DNA of 64,000 nucleotides from contig NC_060210.1 in the NCBI RefSeq assembly GCF_021130785.1, positions 186,628,501 through 186,692,500 of the forward strand, written 5' to 3'. This document shows, piece by piece, positions 11,433-24,624 of the stretch; positions within the stretch are counted from its first letter, which is position 1; each line of letters begins with the position of its first letter. Origin of the DNA: Homalodisca vitripennis (lineage: Eukaryota > Arthropoda > Insecta > Hemiptera > Cicadellidae). A program made the translations under genes and the position numbers. The notes under the pieces were generated by a model. That model did not search any database. It had not been told where the DNA came from and saw only the letters and a list, made by a program, of their open reading frames with translations.

Positions 11433-14400
11433 TTAAGTTGTCGCGGGTCCCAAGTGGCATTCTTCCAACCAGTTTGTAATGTTGGAGTACTGCTCGGTGG
11501 TCTTCAAAAACTGTTCAAAATCACAAGGTGATTCGCATTCGGATATGTTGATTTCTATGGGTACCAAATCTCCATGTCCGTCAATATAAAGCACCTGTAA
11601 AATAAAATATACTATTTTATCTGAAGTAATCTATACATAATGTATGTACTGTTTGAAAATTGTACAAAGTAACATTTGGTCAAATGAATCTGTATTGGTA
11701 TGCTGGAAAAGTACCTATATTACTATAAAAATTAATTACAGTATTTTAATACACATCAGTATGCTTTATTAACAACCGCAGGTTGTTCGGGAAGAATAAA
11801 ATGCCAACTAAATTTGAGCTTAAATTAATTTATATATTTTTTGTAATGTTTAAGATATAAAATTAAAAAAAAAACTCAAACAGAATACTCCACCCTCCTA
11901 AATAAGCAAAACAAATTCAATAGGTTATTATTGATTGTAATATCATCACTAAAGTAGGTTATTAACAGACCTAACTGTCTAAATGAATCTATACAAATTA
12001 AATGGACGAAATTAGTTAAAACACTTATATGCTATCATAATCCATACATAGATTATACAACGTTGTAGTTAAAGTCAGAGCATTGCTGAAGACTTGTCAT
12101 TTGAGGTATTTTTAGTTTCGTGTCACATCGTTTACGATGTAGCAGAATGTTTTGTGTTGTGCTTGGTCTGTTACTTTACATTATTATTGGATAGCACGTA
12201 GTTTCAAGCTATTTTCAACCATATTCAATGGTTGAACCTGAAAGCGCAGAGAGCTTTTATATAACAGCAGGAATTGAACAGAAAAACATTGTCAGCAGCA
12301 ACTTGAATTTTAGTTGCCGGAAATGTGTGTGCTGCTATTCTGAAATGTCAAAAGGACTTATTCATCAACGGGCCTCTGATAGAAGAGTGGACTTTTGTTC
12401 GGAAGTAATTATAAATTAAGAGTCAAATAGAGTGTCTTCTCTATATTTTATCTTAAAAATCAGTAAATAGCCACAGCGTTACCAACAAAATTACCAAATG
12501 AATACCAAAAAATCCTCATATTGGTAAAGAAAAGTTATTAAAGTCGCAGAGCATTTCAGTTTGAATAGCCTTATCAGCTAATGGCGATCTTTCCTACAGA
12601 ACTTTTGAGAAGATAATGATTGAAGATAAGATAAGATAATGAAGATAATGACTGGACTAAGGGACCATGCATTTTTGAGCTTTCACGTTATTACACACTA
12701 TAAAGCAAACGTGCAGATTTCAGCCGATTAGGCCGCTCCTTACTCTAGTTTGGTCTCAAAGCGATCATTGGACGTAAAACTTTTGGATTATCCAAAATAA
12801 AAAGTGTATTCCCACAGCATAAAAACACATTACCTGAAAAGACTAATTGAATAGGAAGTACTTAACATCGCTAGGGAACTCCTCATAAATGCCCGCAAGG
12901 CTTTGAAACGATGCTGCTATCCGTGCAGAGTGAAAGGTAAGTTTCAAACTAAATAAATTCTTTTTCCATAGGAGAAATTGTACCCGTTGTAAAATTGAGT
13001 ACCATAAGCTGAAACTGGTTTATTGCAGCAATTAAAAGTAATACCAATAATAATTAAAATCTCTCACAGAATAAAACATAATTTTATTGTCAGTAGTACT
13101 TCGTTAATTAAAATAAAATACATTTGTATGTATTTCCTTCCTCTGTCATAGTATTTAGAGAAAACAGGCCATTGTGGGGAAGTTCATTGGATGAGAAATC
13201 GTAACAGGTCCTAGATATTCCCGAATACGCTTAACACACTACGAGACAACCAGAGGAGAACACTTTGAACACCTAATTTGAAATTATTTCACTCAAATAA
13301 GTACTCACACACACTGTTAACTTGTAACAGTTACAGTATTAGTTATTTATTACGTAGGCTACAATGTATTAAACATTTTTTAAACTTTAAACATCAATTT
13401 CTTTCGACTGGATTAACCTTTTGAAGTCCGGGGTTCGGCATTGTTTTCAGTTCAACTATACTTTTAAAATGATGTACAACTGAACACAGGCTGTAATTAA
13501 TAAATTTCTTCTTACTCCGGACGAGTCGTCTCTCAAAGATGACATCCGATCACCCCGTACTCAGAAAAATAGCGTACTATGGACCAATAATGGTATGCCA
13601 AACTTGTTTGTGATATCTGTTGTTGTTTAAAAATTATATAATTGCCCTAAGACTGAATTGTATTCTGTGCAAACTTTCGAGCCTTGAATTAAAATTTAGA
13701 AAATACTTTAGTAATTCAAATTTATAATCACATAATAATAACGTGTAAGCTGTACAAGAATGTTGGATATGTTTGTATCGATAGCATGGTTATTCGTTTA
13801 AAGCATTGCCTAAATACTACTTATTTAAAAATGACGAGTAAAAAATAACAGTAAATCTGATGTATTTGTAAAACTTGTTAGCAAGTATGCCTAAAACGAA
13901 GATTTTTTGAATTTTCATAACAGTTTATGATGTGTGGGCTTTGGTTATGATATGAGAGTCGCGATGATTGCTATATTGTATGCAAATATGTACAAGCTAT
14001 TTCTATGCTATTGTACATTCAGTAGCTCACCTGGATGTAGAACCGACCGGTGCTCGCGTGACGGTGGAGCTCATAGATTAAGGCAGATCCAGTGTTCACG
14101 TATTTCACCTCATCCACCGCCTGCTGACCCAACATCGCCAGTAGGGCCAGTAGCGTGTAGTCGTGGGCAGAGTAGTAGTACATGCGTCTGTTAGGGCTCA
14201 GCGTGTTGTTAGCCTTGGACTGCATCAGGCCTACCAACTCTTGGAACAGTTCTCCTGGTAATGAATGAATTGAAAGTTTAATAGTTGGAAATGTTACCAA
14301 AAGATAATAAATTAGCTCATACATTTGGCGAAGGTATAGGACTTTAATTTTGATGATACACTTGTGTAGTACACCAAATTCCTAACTATAGTTCTTATGA

Positions 14401-17400
14401 CAATAACCGAGCATCTTTGAAACATCCGATTCACACCACGATGTAGACAGTCACAATATTCACAAAGCTACTAAATTACAGGAGTGGGTGAACAGACGAT
14501 GGATTTTATAGATATTAACACAATGAATAATGAATGTTATTAATTAATTTTCACATTTGAAGCTATGTTGAAAATTCTATTGAGCGTCAATACTAATTAA
14601 TAGCGTCAGTAATCAATATTATTCTTAATATTGGTCTTTTCGATTGATCTTAATCGATCTATCTTCTCAGATAAAGAAGATAGATCGATAGTGGAGAATG
14701 GGAATCTATGAATGGGAATTATTTTTCTCACTTTCTGTCTTTTCATACTATATACTTTATACTCTCCATCCCAATAATATTATGTGTGAAAGTGTCTTTG
14801 TTTTGTAAACTATTTTCCCAGTTGTACTGAAATTTTTCATGGACATTCTTAATGTCCTGGGATGAATACACCCATATTCTTATTTCAAAAATCCCTCCGG
14901 GCTATGCCTCACTAGTCTATAAAGCAGTGAAAGATTCTATATTGGTCTCTAAAGTTGTAAAGTATTAGATAAAAGAGCTTGTTATATATAGTCAACCGTT
15001 CCGTGTAAATACTATTTTAGGACAGCGTGACGATAGGTTTTATTAATTTAACCACTATTTTTAGTTTGTTTACATTTAAAGAGTGTAACTTTAAGTCTCT
15101 AAGAAGGAACCATTGGTTTTCACACTATTTTAGATTTCAAAGATTAAGTAAGTGATAATTTATTTTAGAAAATTTCCTAATACATAGGATGATCAGAATT
15201 TGATTCCGATGATTCCCTTTAAAGAAGTTGGCAAGAACCATACTAGATGAAAGTTCGATGGACTGTGCTTTTAAACTAATGTACCAATTCCAGCTCTAAG
15301 TGTTGTAAAGTATTAAAAATATTTTTCAGTTTATTAAAAAAAACGCATAAATAGTGTCATTTTTAATGCATTTTTAACTGTATATTTTTAGCAAATATTA
15401 AGCATTAGATATAAAAGAAAAAGTTACTATCTAACTGTTACTAACAATTTTAAGACTGTTATAATATTGTCTTGTAACAGAAGTAGGCTTTTCTAAACTG
15501 TTACATATATTTTATGGATTGGGAAGTAAGAAAAATCACCTAGAGAACAAAAAAATAATAAGAACAAAGTAAAATATAATGGCCATAAATATACATATTT
15601 TACGTATTCTTTATCGCGGGAACAAGGTGAGGTTAACATTGGCGCCGGAAATACAATTAACTCGAACCATAAGACGTCAAGCCGGTGCAAAACCTACGAC
15701 GTTGCGTGCGAAACAGCGGGTAACTGCTAGTATGTAATATAAATAGAAGAATTTACAAAAATAAACTTATAAACAATTTGCTAACAACATTTTAGTTTTG
15801 TTCTTTAGTTGTTCTTTAGGATATGGCTAAATAGAGTTTTATAGATATGTTTATACCAAACAACGTTTGTTATTTTCTAACCTTTAATGTAAATAAAAAA
15901 ATTGTTATTTAATGATTAATACAATAAGGTCAACGTAAATCTTTGAAAACATATGTACTAACTGCTTTAAAAAAAAAGTCATTATTATTTATTTTAAAAT
16001 TGTTTTAGACAATAATTTCCTTGTAAAACTCTAGGAGGATCGTTTTACCTTGCAAATATTTAATTTGATCTGCAGACCCTGCAATAATCACCCTCTGGAG
16101 TGCCACATACAGTGAGGTTAGAGGTTCTGGGTATATCTCGGAGGCCCAGTCTGGGAGTGGAAGTCCATTCTCTGCCTAAAGATACATCGAAATTACAAAG
16201 GCAATAATTCAGGTCTACAAGCATCTATCTCTACATGTCTGCTCCATGCCTAAGAACAAGGCTGATTGTGAGGAATAATTAGAAAGTTCAAAATTACCCT
16301 ATTAAAACTTTAAACCTGTGTTCAATCAGCATTCATATAAACGCGTGTGTGATTAGTATTTCAGAGAGACGGACCACAAGTAATAAAAAAACTAGTAAGC
16401 ATCATGTTGAATATCATACTTCATAAAGGATCAACTCTCTGATGTGCATTTAAAAGTAAATTTTATATTGGAAAATTACTATGGATAAAATAATTTGAAT
16501 GACAAGAAGAATCCTGAAACTCCACCTTCATGTTGCAGCTATATGAGGAACTAGTGAAGATCCACATATAATTTTTACTGAGTGTAATTTTGATAAAGTA
16601 TTACATCTTAACATTGCCAATTTGAACTGCAGGAGTAGCTTAATAGTATAAAGTGGCAATGTTACTTCGCTTTGTATTGTATATTGGACCTTGCCGATAA
16701 TAACCCAGCGAGCGATTGTATAACCTTCGTTGGTAATAGACTTGTATGGAAGGTCACATGATGTATAAATTGCAACGGTATTATAAGTTAAAATACTGAG
16801 TTACTAACATCAAAGTTTTCCTGCTCACGCTGAGACGAAATACTGCTTTAAAAATTAACGTTTTGAGATATTTCGGTTGTGCAGAGCCATTTTCAGTCTT
16901 ATCTCGGTATATTTTAAGATTTTAATTGTAAAAGCAAATTTGATAATTATAAAATTATTTCTTCGTCATTGGTGATTTCTTACCTAAGCTCATGAGAACA
17001 CAAAAATGTATATGCAATAAAGTTTATATGTGTGACATTATCTCAAGTTAAATATTATCTTAAAGGGTTTTCTAAAATACTGATAATGGTATGAAAAATG
17101 TGAAATTGGCATATGACCTAGACTAAAAAAATACCATGGTGACCATGAAGGTTTTTCAATATGTACTATATATTCAAAGTGGATAACTAACTAAACGAAT
17201 TAAGGTATTAGAGTAGAGCTAAAAATATATACTAAAAATGTGGTGTCCCAAAATATTTCAACACTTCTTTTATGTATTCAAATCAACCCATAACTTTAAA
17301 AAACTTTTCTACAAAATAAGGTTTAGGAAAGCCTGATGTATAAAACTGTGCTTATGTCCTGCGTATAAAACTAACTGTTATGTTCCATTTGCGAACTCTA

Positions 17401-20400
17401 AATGGTTGCCGATTTTTAGAACTTTATCCAAATTGCAACTTGTCCTCCTCTGGAAGCTTGGGGACCAGGGTTACCTTAAGTTGATCTACGTTCTGAACAG
17501 CTCCCATCCACAATTAATACTGTACAACAAAAAGTACACTGTCTTTTCATCTTTAGTGCAGTAGTGGCACTAGTTGTAAAAGGTAAAGAACATCTTATTT
17601 TACCAGTCGAAGTTAGGGCCAAGAAGCCCTCTCTAACAATTAATTAAGGTGACTTCAGAACCACCACCAATGGCCGGGTGGGCGAATTGCTTGCAAGAAT
17701 AAGATCACTCAGCAGCAGGCCTTACCAGCTACAGCGCGACATTCATGTGCTATACATATTTGTCTACGGTTTTTAGTAACTAATATCCTCATTTAACTGT
17801 ACATGTGGATTAACACATTTAATTAACAGTGACGGCTGTGTTAAGTTTGCTGCTGCTGTGCCGTTTGTTGTTCAAGGAGTCATTCATGTCTTATCGAAAT
17901 TGGTTTGTGGCAATCTCATTTGCTTCAAGAGTTAATTAGTTTCCGATGTAAATATTTGGCTCGGAATCGAATCGAATTTTTCTCGGTTCAGGTCAGCTTT
18001 ATCTAACCGTGTCCAAACTGTTCGAAAAAATGTTTAAAAGTGGGAAGAGGTTGGGTTCAGCTTTTCAACTGCCAGAGGTATTGCTGCTGAGTTTTCTGAG
18101 GAATTAATATGACTATTAGTATTAGAGTTTGCTTATTCTTTCCCCTTATGTGACGTGGGATAATTAACTGTTTCCGTTTTTCCTCTAGTATTTTCAAAGT
18201 TTTCTTCGTTTGTTTCAGTTTGTTCCTGGAAACGTAAAACATGTCAATAATGAAATTATTTAATGGTACACAAATTTCTAAGATACGGTACCATTATTTC
18301 TGCTTTATCCTTTTGTCACACAATGGTTGAGTTAATCTCATAACCTTCAGTAAAGATATTAACTACCATTATTATCTATAAGGATAAACATACAAGCTTA
18401 CCTCATTGTTCAAGGATTCCCATAATAATATGACTATTTGCAACCTGTATAAGTTGTCGTAACTCTTTCGAACTGTTTCTTCATCGATACCCGAATGGGG
18501 AAGGACGTACTCGAGAAAGCTGGTGAGAGACGCATCGTATAGTTTATCAAATTGCAGCAAAGAGTTTGTTTGAGCTTCAGTGAATCTCGGGCATTTGCTG
18601 TGTCCTTTTATAAAGACCATCTGAAAAAACATATTGCATATTATGTCCTAACTTTACATCACTACACAGATATTGAGTTAAACTCCATTTGTGTAAATAC
18701 TACAATAAATGATTTTACTCACCTTATAATGATCTAGAAAACTAGGGAAGACCGGTATGGGTTGCCAGAGCAGGTCCTGATTCCACACCTGGAAGCCATG
18801 GGGAGGAAACAGCCCGGCCAGGAATAGTTCTGCACTCTGAATGGTACGTCCTGAAGGAGAACTCAAGGCCTTGAAGTCCACTGATCGGTATGTACTGTCG
18901 AGAAAGCCGTTGTACATGGATCGCACATTCTCCCCCAACTTGTACATCTGGATGCGACCTCTCTATAAATAGATATAGTGTCTTTTGTCGTGACCATTTA
19001 TGATCAATACTTGCATACTCTATGTGTTAGAGTGTGAAACCCATAGAAGGATCTGCATGTACACATCAAATCAAATCAGTTTTATTGCAGCGACAATACT
19101 ACACTGTATAGCAAACGTTATGGATATCAATCTAAAATTCCTTCAATTCATATTACAAAATTCTCATTCACACGAACAATTTTACAATTATGTACCTTTC
19201 ATTCTTCGCCAATATAACCCACTTTAAAAAGCAGAATCAGTCGTGTAATTGGGCGATCTCCCAGTTAAATACTAAAACCTCCCCTGCATTATAAAATGCC
19301 TGTGATGATCCTGTACCATTGATATAAAGCAGGAAAAGCACAGGACTGAGAATGGATCCCTGGGGAACACCGTAACTCAGTTCTATTGGTTTTGACGATT
19401 AAATTGATATTTGGAAAACTTGGGATCTATGACAGAAATTAGCTAAGCCATTTAAGGGGAAATGAACTTACAACATGAACTTGTCCAGGCTCTGAGATTG
19501 AGGCTTTGGAAGTATTGTACAAAGTTATTTATGTCAACAAAGGCCTATTGTTCTAACAATTCACTTGATATTGCTCTAAAACAGAGAGTCTTATCATTAG
19601 CATACTGCACTAGTCCTCCATGCAGAAGTGATGATCGTATGTCGTTGATATAAAGCAGGAAAAGCACAGGACTGAGAATGAATCCCTAGCGAACACCGTA
19701 ACTCAGTTTTATTGGTTTTGACGGTTGAGTTGATATTTGGAAAAATTGGGATCTATGACAAAAATGAGCTAAGCCATTTAAGGGCAAAGAACGTACAACA
19801 TGAGAACGTCCAAATCCAGGAAATTTAGCAGTTATCATCAAATTTTCCAAGAAAAAAGGAAAATTGGCGTAAAAAGAGTGTGAAGTCTTCAAATGCTTTA
19901 GTAAAACATCCCCGCTAGTAAACTAGGATATGTTAAGGTGCTATGAGTACTGAGAAAAGAAGAAATAAAGTAAGATACTTAACTCCTTACCTGGGTAAGC
20001 TCCCCAAAACCGTGTGGCCACACACTCCTATCATTGCTCTGGTACCGGCTTGATGGGAAGCTAAAGACAGAACCCCTGCTGCCGTGACGGGCCACCTATA
20101 ACATGATGTTGGCTGGGGGTTTATAAATCATTGAACATCCATCAATAAAAATAATAAAGTAGCCTACGTAATAACATACTATATTATTCGTTCATTGAGT
20201 ATTATTATGTTTTTCTCAGTTCATGAAATCGTGAAATTGGATGAATAGTATTACTTTGTTCCAAAGCCAATCAAATAAATATATTCTGACAAAATTAAAC
20301 TATTTCCAAGACTATCATCCTTAAACATTCCATCATCTTCAACATTTAACAAAACAAAATACTGTAAATAGGTACTAAAAATAGTATTAACTATTGTAAT

Positions 20401-23192
20401 GAGTAAAAACATAAGTTTAACAGTACTGTAGAACACATTCTGAAGTTCATAAGGATCTTATTGACTAATAAAATACAAATAATGCTTAAAAGATAACAAC
20501 CTTGAAGACTTTGAATGTGTTGTAATTTTTTAATGGTGTAAGTTTTACCCCCTACTTCTAACGCACCTTCAGTAACTGTAAATAGCAATGAAGTTATGAA
20601 GTATTTTAATTTAAGTTATTTTGAAACATAGTAGGTATTATTTTAACTTTACTTCAATTTTAATTTTCATATGGGTCGTAAATAATTGTATAGTACATTG
20701 TTTCTCTTATTTACATGGATAGAAACAATGTGCATTCGTTCCTATTTTAAAAATCCTGTAATCTAGGTTTCTTAATTTTAGGCGATTAATAAATATTGTA
20801 TCCAACTGTATCTTTTAGCAGAGTTGTAACAATTGTAAATTTTTACGATTAACCTTTTTTTTATTTTTCTAGGTGGTCTGAAGTAATAAAGTGGAATCGT
20901 TATTACGGTTAGGCATAGATGATTGTTTATTAGCATGCAAAAATTTCGTGCCCACAGTGGGATTCGAACCCAGATCCCTGAGGTGATAATCGAAAGACTA
21001 GATAACAGGGATGGTGAGAACTATCAATTGACACTTTTATTGTTAAATTTTTACGACTTAGTTGCTATTTCTTTACTTACTGGTATATCATTGTGTTAAC
21101 CCGTTTTTAATGTTTAGGCTACGTCATCATCATGACTTGACTTATATAGGGAAACATAAATGTTTCCCTTTATACTGACTTTGAACTATGTTCATAAATT
21201 AAAAAAATATATATTGAGTGTAAAGACCGTCATTTTCCATCATTTAACTGAATGGTGTATAACAGAGAGAATAACTGCTTCAAATTAACATAAAAGTCCG
21301 TCATATTGAAACTGATTGAAAGTATATGAATCACTCACTAGTCTAAATACTATGGTAAATTTCTTGAAAATAATCGTATTTATTTCTTTAATTATTATTT
21401 TATTGTATTTTCTTGTCTAATTACTATGGTAAATATCGTGGAAATAACCGCATTTATTTCTTTTTCTATGATCTTATTGTATTCTCTCAATACATTGTAT
21501 GGCCTCCATCCTGGAAGCTTACGAAAATCTATTCGAATATTTCATGAAAAACTTTTTTTTCAAATGAAACCAATAGTTTTATTAACTTCCTAATAAATGT
21601 TATGCCAATTTTTTGTTGTTGTAAATACCTGAGGGTTTTACGTAAATTCTCATACATAGCACTAACATTTTTTATGTGATGTTAGATTCCCTACAGTAAC
21701 TTATAATAGATTCCATCTTAATACAAAAAAAATAAAAAACTGATATAACTGCAAATCGTTTTTATACTGTAAGGAAAGTATCAATTTAATCTATGAGATG
21801 TAATGGGTAGCAATATATAAAAAAATTTGAGAAAAAAAAATCAAATGAACTACACATGAAAGATTATTTGTTTTCGTGTAAGTGTGGTTCGTGCAAATAT
21901 CAATGAAATACAAAATAGGATACAGTAAACACGTTAATCGTAATAGATTTTTATACAATTATGAAAAAATAGCAAATAATTATTTTTAAATAAACATAAT
22001 AAAAACGAGTGTATTTAAATCAAAGAGTATCGTAATTGCTGATCATAATATAGTACAGTGTTACTGAATGATATAGCTTCCAACGTTTTAAAGAAAGTTG
22101 ACTGCAACAATAAAACTATTATTTAGACAAAATGTCTAATATCCAAGTAAATCCTTGAAAGGCTATTAAGAATTGATATAATTTGTTTTTTGATTACACA
22201 GACCACCTTTCATTACGTGGATGTGCACTTAATTATTTTAAATTCAATTTGGTATGAAGTTGAACACTGTTGCCTCAGTAGATGTTTTGTACGATATTTA
22301 AATTTATTATTAGTATCATAAAGCATTCTTATAATATGTTTACCAAGTTTAAGTTCAATAGATTACAGTAAACACTTTTAAAATAAAAAAATTGCTTTTT
22401 ATAATACGAAATATATTTGGACAGCAAGGAAACCATTTAGGCCTTATCTTTAATTTAATTTGTTTTCTATTTATTATTTTTATTTGATACCCTGAGTCAG
22501 CTTATAAAGTATTATTACCAGTGACGGAACATCCAGTATTCTTAACAAAATAATTGTAAACAACAACGTAAAACTATCTTTACAAAAAACGTGGGTGGTT
22601 ATACAATGTGTTTTTATTAGCGAATTATAAAGTTTTCGAGAAATAAATAACGAGACTGACTGCAAAACAAGTCAAAATATATGCCAAAAACAAAACTAGT
22701 CACACATTTTAGTGGTTGGCATATTGAAAATTTTACACAAAAATTTTAATGATACTAATTTCACGACTCTTTGAGTATTCATTTTGCATGCTCTAAAAAT
22801 GAAATGACAGGCGTTACGAAATATGGTGAAGAAAATAAGTATGAAGACTAATTTCATAATTTGTTTTTCTAAATATTCCTGCAAACTAGTGATCTTGAAA
22901 TTCAGAAAACACATCTTACATCTAGATGTATATAATTTACACGTGAAAAGTCTTCGGAAATGACAACTGCCACTTCCGTGATTATCATTGGAAACAAAAA
23001 AAGACTGAATGTGCTTACCAAAATAACAAATTGTAACGTGGACACTGCTCTAGTTCCTGTTGTGTTGGTAGCATTGATCTCTGTCAGACTGAGACTATCA
23101 TTGTATTCGCCAGTAGGCCCGTACGTTTGACCTTGAACAATGACCAAAATTGTGATAGCCACAATAAAGCACAAGAACAAGACACGTGGCAT
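11433..23192 (-). CDS. Acid phosphatase copy B (complete, 7 exons, 416 aa)
   Basis: Secreted histidine acid phosphatase. Exons: 1 23019..23192, 2 19991..20095, 3 18723..18962, 4 18402..18620, 5 16049..16175, 6 14031..14254, 7 11433..11594 (stop TAA). All junctions are GT-AG and the frame is open throughout (1251 nt). Exon 1 begins with a signal peptide (MPRVLFLCFI, hydrophobic to about residue 20). Catalytic elements: R61-H62-G63 in exon 2, Arg132 in exon 3 (GRTIQSAE) and H319-D320 in exon 6. Two departures from consensus: RHGSRGS has Ser where the motif normally has Pro, and the H-D box reads S-A-H-D rather than S-G-H-D. Exon 7 has C-E-S-P-C-D-F and a late Cys for disulfides and no membrane anchor, so a soluble secreted enzyme is expected. 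Length is normal for the family. Introns 1, 4, 5 and 6 are each 1.8-2.9 kb. Confidence 0.92.
11595..16048. other. Introns 5 and 6 of copy B
   Basis: Apart from exon 6 (14031..14254), both introns are AT-rich, with no coding segment, RNA gene or recognisable repeat seen. Short open frames here (12.23-12.42, 15.49-15.69 kb) lack family similarity. Confidence 0.5.
17583..17745 (-). mobile_element. 5S-derived SINE, reversed, in intron 4 of copy B
   Basis: Minus orientation. The tail (ttattttaccagtcgaagtt, agggccaagaagccctctc) and body (ccaccaccaatggccgg, tcactcagcagc) match the element at 10.5 kb. The 5S-like head is mostly eroded. Confidence 0.65.
19240..19900 (-). mobile_element. LINE reverse-transcriptase relic with internal duplication
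   Basis: Minus strand: G-V-P-Q-G-S-I-L-S-P-V-L-F-L-L-Y-I-N at about 19371-19318, and a second, decayed version (with a stop) at about 19698-19645 that continues into a degenerate active-site box Q-Y-A-N-D-K-T (normally Y-A-D-D). The segments 19318-19480 and 19648-19810 are copies of each other. The element is in intron 2 of copy B and inactive. Confidence 0.75.
20096..23018. other. Intron 1 of copy B
   Basis: A 2.9-kb AT-rich intron. A tRNA-like B box in reverse (tgggattcgaacccag at about 20960-20975) suggests a tRNA-derived SINE or tRNA relic. Part near 22.78-23.02 kb is homologous to 56.45-57.06 kb. Confidence 0.5.
20945..21010 (-). other. tRNA-like relic or SINE head
   Basis: On the minus strand a B-box-like ggttcgaatcc sits within a tRNA-like 3' half. 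No convincing complete cloverleaf is visible, so I treat it as a SINE or pseudo-tRNA and not as a tRNA gene. Confidence 0.35.
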
Positions 23193-23320
23193 CTTAAACT
23201 TTAACTAAAGTTAGTTGAGATATTGAAATATTTTATGACACCTGAGACCCTCCAACACCACAGTAAAATATTTAGAACTACTAAACGACCGACCTAATTT
23301 AGTCGTGTAAAAACAAAACT

Positions 23321-23332
23321 AGGATAAGATAA
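23321..23332 (+). promoter_or_regulatory. Candidate GATA-factor site upstream of copy B
   Basis: aggataagataa, about 130 bp upstream of the copy B start codon. It is nearly the same string as upstream of copy A and of the B-type orphan exon. A regulatory role is inferred. Confidence 0.4.
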
Positions 23333-23750
23333 TCCAAACCGTGATACGCGATAGGAACATTATATCTTTTACGCAACAAACTAACAAAGAAGCTATTGTT
23401 TTTCCTCTAACGATAACTGAAATATAAGTGTACTTATTTTAATTGTCTTAAAAGGAAGCAATAACATCAGATTCAAAAATCAAATAAGATTAGAAGTAAA
23501 ACTTACCTCGTTCTGTTGATTAGATGCTTGAACTTCTAGTTAATAATAAGGAAAATGATACCGTAGAACTGCACATGCTTTAGGTTTTACTATCAGGTCA
23601 AATAGCTGTATTTGCATTGATGCTGATATCGTATTTGCAGTACATGTTTCATCGTTGTACAGTCTGGTGCACAAGAGTCTTCACTTAAGACCGTGGCCAG
23701 CATAATATTGGCTTTAACTTTGTGAACAAAAGTATTATATACCTACATAT

Positions 23751-24566
23751 ACAGGGTGTTTGAAAAGTATGGGTACGGCTTAATATTTTAAAAACCATAG
23801 GAGATAACATCTATAAACTTTGCACATTGTTATATGGCTATGTAAACTATTTTTCCTTGCTATTACCATGACATGCCAACCATGGGGGGACGGCCCACAG
23901 AGGAAAACATGGAAATCTTAAATTGAAGCATGGGTCGAGTGATACCTCATTTGAAAGAGCTCACTTAGTAGAGTTGAATTCCGCAAACCGCATCTCAAAA
24001 GGTTTATCCAATCAGAAATGGCGGGTTGTTTTAGGTACACATTGTGAAGTACATTATGCCCTGCCATTTCTGACTGGATCGTCGTATTCTGATGCGGTTG
24101 GCGGCGTTTCACTCTAATAACCAATGTGTTTGCACTTGTGTTAAAAATTTACGACATAATTTGCTAATTAAAAGAATTCAGTGCAAACACATTGGTTATT
24201 AGAGTGAAACGCCGCCAACCGCATCAGAATACGACGATCCAGTCAGAAATGGCAGCGCATAATGTACTTCACAATGTGTACCTAAAACAACCCGCCATTT
24301 CTGATTGGATAAACCTTTTGAGATGCGGTTTGCGGAATTCAACTCTACTAAGTGAGCTCTTTCAAATGAGGTATCACTCGACCCATGCTTCAATTTAAGA
24401 TTTCCATGTTTTCCTCTGTGGGCCGTCCCCCCATGGTTGGCATGTCATGGTAATAGCAAGGGAAAATAGTTTGCATAGCCATATAACACTGTGCAAAGTT
24501 TATAGATGTTACGGATATCCTATGGTTTTTTAAAATATTAAGCCGTACTCATACTTTTCAAACACC

Positions 24567-24570
<4 letters not shown>
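23751..24570. mobile_element. Foldback (long inverted repeat) element, about 820 bp
   Basis: Two near-identical arms of about 390 bp (23751-24139 and 24181-24570) in inverted orientation surround a loop of about 41 bp. Termini are acagggtgtttgaaaagtat and its complement, flanked by TA-rich DNA, consistent with a TA target duplication. Each arm contains a smaller inverted repeat of about 46 bp (around ccgcaaaccgcatc ... gatgcggttggcgg), so the hairpin is nested. The mirrored open frames at 23918-24124 and 24192-24398 are a by-product of the symmetry. It has no transposase, so it is a non-autonomous element. Confidence 0.9.

Positions 24571-24621
<51 letters not shown>
24570..24621. repeat. (TA)n microsatellite abutting the foldback element
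   Basis: About 26 TA dinucleotides directly at the right end of the foldback element. Confidence 0.95.

Positions 24622-24624
<3 letters not shown>

Noticed and set aside
23918..24398. Paired 64-68 aa open frames as a divergent gene pair
   Set aside because: They are mirror images caused by the foldback symmetry.
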